Source of the DNA: Deltaproteobacteria bacterium | GTDB taxonomy: Bacteria > Desulfobacterota > Desulfobulbia > Desulfobulbales > Desulfurivibrionaceae | Length of the DNA: 47,815 bases | Assembly (NCBI GenBank): GCA_026388695.1 | Contig: JAPLJH010000046.1 | Location: 1-47,815, forward strand | Direction: 5' to 3' | In this document: positions 43,415-47,815 of the stretch, piece after piece | Layout: every line of letters starts with the position of its first letter | Position numbering within the stretch: position 1 is the first letter of the stretch | The notes under the pieces: generated by a model | What the model saw: the letters and a program-made list of their open reading frames with translations, nothing else | Told to the model about the DNA's origin: nothing | Database searches by the model: none | Position numbers and translations under genes: made by a program

Positions 43415-46072
43415 ATGACCGGAAACGACATACGCAAGCGATTTTTGACCTACTTTGCCGACAAAGGCCATACGGTGGTGGAAAGCTCGGGCCTGGTGCC
43501 CCACGACGATCCGACCCTGTTGTTCGTCAATGCCGGGATGGTCCAGTTCAAGCGGGTTTTCATGGGCGAGGACAAGCGCGATTACACGCGGGCCACAACC
43601 TGCCAGCGTTGCGTCCGGGCAGGGGGCAAGCACAACGACCTGGAAAATGTCGGCTACACCGCCCGCCACCATACCTTTTTCGAGATGCTCGGCAATTTTT
43701 CCTTTGGTGATTATTTCAAAAAAGACGCCATCCATTATGCCTGGGATTTTCTTACCAAGGAGGTCGGGCTGGACCCGGAAAAGCTTTGGGTCTCGGTATT
43801 TGACGATGACGACGAGGCCTTCGGACTCTGGGAAAATGTCAAGGATTTGCCCCAGGGCCGCATCGTTCGCATGGGGGAAAAGGACAATTTCTGGGCCATG
43901 GGCGATACCGGTCCCTGCGGCCCCTGCTCGGAGATCCATATCGACCAGGGGGTGGAGGCGGGCTGCGGCAGGCCGGACTGCAAGCTCGGCTGCGATTGCG
44001 ACCGTTTCCTGGAGATCTGGAATCTGGTGTTCATGCAGTTCAATCGGAGCGAGGACGGCACCCTGTCCCCGCTGCCCAAGCCGAGCATCGACACCGGCAT
44101 GGGCCTTGAGCGCATTGCCGCCGTGACCCAGGGGAAATTCACCAACTACGATTCCGATCTTTTTGCCGGGATCATTGCGGCCATTGCCGATGCCGCCGGG
44201 GTACAATACGGTGAGAATGCCGCGGTGAACACGGCCCTGCGGGTTATCGCCGACCATAGCCGGGCCACCACCTTTCTCGTGGCCGACGGGGTGTTGCCCT
44301 CCAACGAGGGGCGGGGTTATGTGCTTCGCCGCATCATGCGGCGGGCCATCCGGTTTGGCCGCTCGCTGGGGTTGAAAAAACCCTTTTTGACCGGGGTCAC
44401 CGAGGCCGTCATTGCGGAGATGGGCGAGGCGTATCCCCATCTCCATGGGGCGCGGGAGCTTTTGGCTAAGGTGGTGTACAACGAGGAGGTGCGCTTCCTG
44501 GAAACCCTGGACAATGGTCTGGCCATGCTCCACCAGGAGATGAAGCGGTTGCAGGAGGCTGGTGAGAAGGTGGTGGCAGGGGAGTTCATCTTCAAGCTCT
44601 ACGACACCTTCGGTTTTCCCGTGGATATCGTCAAGGATATCGCCATTGAAAAAGGCATGCTCGCCGACGAAGCCGGGTTCAACGCGGCCATGGAGGTGCA
44701 GCGCAATCAATCCAAAAAATCCTGGAAAGCCACCTCGTTGGCCGAAATGGGTCCAGGGGTTCGCGCCCTATTGGACAAGGGGGTGCGCACCCGGTTTGTC
44801 GGCTATGAGACCCGGCATCATCGTGGGACCATCAGCGGGTTGGTGAGCGCTGGCGGTGTCGGGCTTGAGCAGGCGGGTGCCGGAGAGCAGATATCCCTGG
44901 TCTGTCCGGAAACCCCGTTTTATGCCGAGTCCGGTGGGCAGAGTGGGGACCGGGGCATGATCATCGGGCCGCAGGGTAAGGCCAGGGTGGAAAATACCGT
45001 GGCTGTGGGAGATGGGCTCATCCTCCATCAGGCCGAGGTGGTGGAAGGTAGCTTGGCCCAGGGTGAGACTGTTGACCTCAAGGTGGCGGAAGGCCAGCGC
45101 CAGCGTACGGCCAGCAATCATACCGCCACTCACCTCCTCCAGGCTGCTCTGCGCGAGGTGCTGGGCGAGCATGTCAAGCAGGCCGGCTCCCTGGTCAACC
45201 CGCAGCGGCTCCGCTTTGATTTCACCCATTTTTCCCCTCTCAGCCGGGAGGAGATTGCCCGGGTGGAAAAGATTGTCAATGAGGCTATCCGGGGTAATGC
45301 CCAGGTGTCCACCGCGGTGCTTGACCGGGAGGAAGCTATTAAAGGCGGGGCCACGGCTCTGTTTGGCGAAAAATATGAGGCCAGTGTGCGGGTGGTTTCC
45401 GTGGGGGAGATCAGCAAGGAGCTGTGCGGCGGGACCCATGTGGGCGGGACCGGGGAGATTGGTCTGTTCAAGATCTTGAGCGAAAACGGTATCGCTGCAG
45501 GGGTGCGGAGGATCGAGGCGGTGACCGGCCCCGGCGCCATGGAGCGGTTCCAGCAGGTTGAGGCGCAGTTGGGTTTGCTTGCCGCCAAGCTCAAGACTAC
45601 TCCTGAGGAATTGGCCGGGAAGCTTGAAAAAATACTGGCTCGCCAGAAAGAGCTGGAGCGGGAGGTGAGCCGGTTGACGGCGGATCTTTCCGCCAACGAC
45701 CTTGGCGCGATGCTCGGCAATGCCCAGGAGATCGCGGGGGTGAAGGTGGTTGTCGCCCAGATCGCCATGGATTCGCCGAAAACCATGCGGGAGGTCGGCG
45801 ATAAGGTGCGGGACGGGCTGGGCAGCGGTATCGCTGTTTTAGGTGGCGTCTTTGAAGGAAAAGTGAGCCTGCTGGCCATGGTCACCAAGGATCTGGATAC
45901 CCGGTTTCATGCCGGTCAGATTGTCAAAGAGGTGGCGGCCATGGTGGGCGGCAGTGGGGGCGGACGAGCAGATATGGCCCAGGCCGGTGGAACCATGGCG
46001 GACAAATTGCCTGAGGCGCTCTTGGCCGTGCCGGGCATCATCGTCGGCCAGGGAGCAAAATCGTCTTCGTAA
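43415..46072 (+). CDS. alaS: Alanyl-tRNA synthetase
   Basis: Class II synthetase of normal length, 885 aa. The aminoacylation core has HHTFFEMLGNFSFGDYFKK and GYVLRRIMRRAIRFG. The editing domain has the zinc-binding HTATH (in SNHTATHLLQ) and CGGTHVGGTGEIG. The C-terminal coiled coil (LEKILARQKELEREVSRLTA) and DHHA1 module (GGSGGGRADMAQAGG) are present. The recA-alaS order is widely conserved. Confidence 0.98.
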   Translation: MTGNDIRKRFLTYFADKGHTVVESSGLVPHDDPTLLFVNAGMVQFKRVFMGEDKRDYTRATTCQRCVRAGGKHNDLENVGYTARHHTFFEMLGNFSFGDYFKKDAIHYAWDFLTKEVGLDPEKLWVSVFDDDDEAFGLWENVKDLPQGRIVRMGEKDNFWAMGDTGPCGPCSEIHIDQGVEAGCGRPDCKLGCDCDRFLEIWNLVFMQFNRSEDGTLSPLPKPSIDTGMGLERIAAVTQGKFTNYDSDLFAGIIAAIADAAGVQYGENAAVNTALRVIADHSRATTFLVADGVLPSNEGRGYVLRRIMRRAIRFGRSLGLKKPFLTGVTEAVIAEMGEAYPHLHGARELLAKVVYNEEVRFLETLDNGLAMLHQEMKRLQEAGEKVVAGEFIFKLYDTFGFPVDIVKDIAIEKGMLADEAGFNAAMEVQRNQSKKSWKATSLAEMGPGVRALLDKGVRTRFVGYETRHHRGTISGLVSAGGVGLEQAGAGEQISLVCPETPFYAESGGQSGDRGMIIGPQGKARVENTVAVGDGLILHQAEVVEGSLAQGETVDLKVAEGQRQRTASNHTATHLLQAALREVLGEHVKQAGSLVNPQRLRFDFTHFSPLSREEIARVEKIVNEAIRGNAQVSTAVLDREEAIKGGATALFGEKYEASVRVVSVGEISKELCGGTHVGGTGEIGLFKILSENGIAAGVRRIEAVTGPGAMERFQQVEAQLGLLAAKLKTTPEELAGKLEKILARQKELEREVSRLTADLSANDLGAMLGNAQEIAGVKVVVAQIAMDSPKTMREVGDKVRDGLGSGIAVLGGVFEGKVSLLAMVTKDLDTRFHAGQIVKEVAAMVGGSGGGRADMAQAGGTMADKLPEALLAVPGIIVGQGAKSSS

Positions 46073-46081
46073 CATTTAATA

Positions 46082-46096
46082 CCAACAACCTGTTGG
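46082..46096 (+). terminator. Weak hairpin after alaS
   Basis: CCAACA (46082-46087) pairs with TGTTGG (46091-46096) around three bases and is followed by a pyrimidine-rich stretch. The stem is short, so this is only a possible terminator. Confidence 0.35.
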
Positions 46097-46156
46097 GTTC
46101 CTTTTCTGTAGAAATACCCAGGGAAAAACAGGGAGAAAAAGCAGCGGGGAAATGTA

Positions 46157-46185
46157 TTGACAGGCCAAAAAAATTCGATTAGAAC
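46157..46185 (+). promoter_or_regulatory. Candidate promoter of the ATP synthase operon
   Basis: A perfect TTGACA (46157-46162), 17 bases, then TAGAAC (46180-46185, 4/6). It lies about 90 bp upstream of the first atp gene in the AT-rich 46073-46275 gap. A small palindrome AATGAA-CAGGCA-TTCATT (46198-46215) sits just downstream. Confidence 0.55.
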
Positions 46186-46275
46186 CGTTCAATTGTTAAT
46201 GAACAGGCATTCATTTCATGTGTACATACCAAGAATTTTTCATATATAAATTGTAAAGAAAAACGGGGGCCAGTA

Positions 46276-46701
46276 ATGATTACCATCGACCTGACCATGC
46301 TCATTCAGATTGCCAATATGCTCTTGCTTATTGTCGTCTTGAATGCAGTCTTGTACAAACCGATCCGCTCAATCATCGAAGAGCGGCAGAAAAAGATCGG
46401 CGGCCTTGATGAGGGGATTGACCAATTCAAGAAGAACGCTGTGTTGCGGCAAGATGAGTTTGGCCAGAAGATGAAGGATGCCAGGCTCAGAGCCAAAAAA
46501 GAGTACGAGACTGCCCGCAATGCGGCCCTTGCCGAAAGCACGGAAAAATTGGCTGGAATCCGCAAGGAGGTTGACGCGCAGAAAACAGGTCAGCTTGCCG
46601 AAATCGAAAAGCAGTTTGCCGTAGCCCAGGCCGAGTTGCAGGGCCAGATCTCTGGCTTTGCCAGCGAGATGGCGGGTAAGGTTTTGGGGAGGGCTCTGTA
46701 A
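46276..46701 (+). CDS. atpF: F0F1 ATP synthase subunit b' (stator)
   Basis: A 141-aa peripheral stalk protein. One N-terminal transmembrane helix (residues 7-27, IQIANMLLLIVVLNAVLY) is followed by YKPIRSIIEERQKKIGG, the usual b-subunit start, and a long charged coiled coil. It immediately precedes a second b-type gene (stop TAA, then ATG), so this organism encodes b' and b as separate subunits. I read this shorter one as b'. Confidence 0.88.
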   Translation: MITIDLTMLIQIANMLLLIVVLNAVLYKPIRSIIEERQKKIGGLDEGIDQFKKNAVLRQDEFGQKMKDARLRAKKEYETARNAALAESTEKLAGIRKEVDAQKTGQLAEIEKQFAVAQAELQGQISGFASEMAGKVLGRAL

Positions 46702-47304
46702 ATGAAGAATATGAACTGGAAAAAAACCGGAACCGTTGCCGCTGCGGTATTGATGGTGTTGGCGTGCGTAGCCGTTGCCTATGCGTCTGGCGAGGCTGGC
46801 GGGCATGAGGCGGGAATCCCCAGAGCAAAATGGATGGATCTTTTGTACCGGGCAATGAATTTCGCCGGTCTGGCTTTTATTTTAGTGTTCTTCCTGAAGA
46901 AGCCCTTTGCCGATGGCTTGAGCAGTCGGCGGGACGGCATTAAGGATCAGCTGGAGGCCCTGGAGTCCCGTAAGGCCGAAGCAGAGCAGATGTACAAGGA
47001 GGCCGAGGCCAAACTTGCCAGGCTTGATGATGAGGTGAACGCTATCATTACCGAGGCGGTCAAGCAGGGTGAGGCAGAGAAGGCAAAGATCATCACCGAT
47101 GCCGAACGCAATGCCGGGGACATCAAACGGCAGGCGGAGATGGCCGTGGCTCATGAGCTGGCTCTGGCCAAGACCCGGCTGAAAGGCGAGATTGCCGAAC
47201 AGGCCGTGCTGCTGGCGGAAGAGTTGGTCAAAAAGAATATTCAGCCTGCGGATCAGAGCAGGATGGTTGAGCTGTCTCTTGATAAGGTGGGAGGTATTCA
47301 GTGA
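46702..47304 (+). CDS. atpF: F0F1 ATP synthase subunit b with N-terminal signal-like helix
   Basis: A 200-aa stator subunit. Unlike standard b it has two hydrophobic segments: a signal-peptide-like one at residues 11-27 followed by ASGEAGGHEAG, and the usual anchor at 52-66 (NFAGLAFILVFFLKKPFA). The coiled coil begins near residue 75 (RRDGIKDQLEALESRKAEAE). The first segment may be cleaved; similar extensions occur in other Desulfobacterota. It starts directly at the b' stop and its own stop overlaps the atpH GTG. Confidence 0.9.
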   Translation: MKNMNWKKTGTVAAAVLMVLACVAVAYASGEAGGHEAGIPRAKWMDLLYRAMNFAGLAFILVFFLKKPFADGLSSRRDGIKDQLEALESRKAEAEQMYKEAEAKLARLDDEVNAIITEAVKQGEAEKAKIITDAERNAGDIKRQAEMAVAHELALAKTRLKGEIAEQAVLLAEELVKKNIQPADQSRMVELSLDKVGGIQ

Positions 47305-47815
47305 AGAACACAGTATTAGCCAAACGATACGCCAAGGCGTTGTTCGCGGTTGGCAAGGAAGGCAATGCCTTCGCGGAGTTCACCAAGACCCTCAATGCCA
47401 TGTCCGAGCTTTTTGTCGGGATGCCCGAGGTGGCCGATGCCCTGACCAACCCGTTGTATCCGGTTGAGGCGCGGGAAAAGGTTATGGAGCATCTTCTTAC
47501 CTCCATGCAGGTTTCCCAGGTTCTGGGAAATTTTTTCAAGCTGCTGGTGCAGAAAAAACGTGCGAATATCCTGCCCGACATCGCTATGGTATTTCAGGCG
47601 ATGGTCGATGCGGATAACAATATGTGTCAGGGGACGGTGGTTTCGGCCATGGAGCTGACCCCCGAACTCAGTGGAAAGGTTAAGGCAACATTGGAAAAAA
47701 TAACCGGCAAGCAGGTCGTCCTTACGGCCCAGGTCGATCCGTCCATTATCGGTGGGATCGTGGCCAAGGTCGGTGATTTGGTGCTCGATGGAAGCATCCG
47801 ATCACAGCTGGCTGG
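47301..47815 (+). CDS. atpH: F0F1 ATP synthase subunit delta, partial
   Basis: The first 171 codons of delta are inside the window; the 3' end lies beyond the right edge. The start is a GTG at 47301 overlapping the atpF stop (GTGA), with GGAGG in front. It begins KNTVLAKRYAKALFAVGKEG, and PVEAREKVMEHLL and the late GGIVAKVGDLVLDGSIRSQL are the usual delta/OSCP motifs. The order b'-b-delta is the standard start of a stator-alpha-gamma-beta-epsilon operon. Confidence 0.92.
   Translation, partial: MKNTVLAKRYAKALFAVGKEGNAFAEFTKTLNAMSELFVGMPEVADALTNPLYPVEAREKVMEHLLTSMQVSQVLGNFFKLLVQKKRANILPDIAMVFQAMVDADNNMCQGTVVSAMELTPELSGKVKATLEKITGKQVVLTAQVDPSIIGGIVAKVGDLVLDGSIRSQLA

Overview
The window is a gene-dense, GC-rich piece of bacterial chromosome with almost purely housekeeping content. 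It is Gram-negative: it carries LptA/LptB, an outer-membrane porin and lipoproteins. Several features together suggest an anaerobic Desulfobacterota, most plausibly Desulfobulbales: a two-gene b'/b F0 stator, a RACo-like corrinoid activator, a NIL-ferredoxin, an RCKP-type mini-rubredoxin, class 1B PyrD/PyrK and a lysA-Fn3 lipoprotein-arg cluster. This placement is inferred from gene content and protein style, not from a phylogeny.

Layout. 1-10.3 kb, all on the minus strand: a lysine/DAP and arginine cluster, in transcription order argB-argD-argF-argG-argH-lipoprotein-lysA-dapF-dapA-dapB (dapB is cut by the window edge). 10.4-15.7 kb, plus strand: lptA-lptB-(small membrane protein)-rpoN-rapZ-yrfG-HEAT protein. 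A perfect palindrome then closes this strand against the convergent hisS-aspS pair (15.7-18.9 kb). 19.2-22.4 kb, minus: a porin with a strong promoter and terminator, and a TolB-like/FG-GAP propeller exoprotein. 22.5-28.3 kb: a histidine phosphatase, then parA-parB-pyrK-pyrD on the minus strand with two parS sites upstream of parA, and an M20 peptidase. 28.3-33 kb: a Fur-type palindrome, a 49-aa cysteine-rich RCKP protein, the RACo-like ASKHA ferredoxin, the NIL-ferredoxin, and a kinase/APH pair that looks like a split two-domain protein. 33.2-40.3 kb: a CheY-like regulator, a DUF309 protein, a membrane protein with a CxxC/CxxC tail, divergent trhP and mnmA, pyk and mtaB. 40.3-47.8 kb, plus: an AT-rich orphan gene, cinA-recA-alaS, and the start of the ATP synthase operon (atpF', atpF, atpH, the last cut by the window edge).

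How the genes work together: DAP/lysine and arginine synthesis form one long transcription block with stop/start overlaps. lptA/lptB belong to LPS export. parAB with parS probably marks an origin-proximal region. The RACo-like protein and the NIL-ferredoxin both point to anaerobic homocysteine/methionine metabolism. trhP, mnmA and mtaB are all tRNA anticodon-loop modification genes. The intergenic spaces hold several inverted-repeat elements (5.7, 23.1, 37.1 and 38.8 kb); in the last two the upstream gene's stop codon lies within or touches the repeat arm.

I found no CRISPR array, rRNA, tRNA, transposase, phage gene or clear defence system. The least ordinary items are the AT-rich orphan with a cassette-like flank, the small membrane gene inserted between lptB and rpoN, the split APH/kinase pair, and the corrinoid/NIL-ferredoxin neighbourhood.
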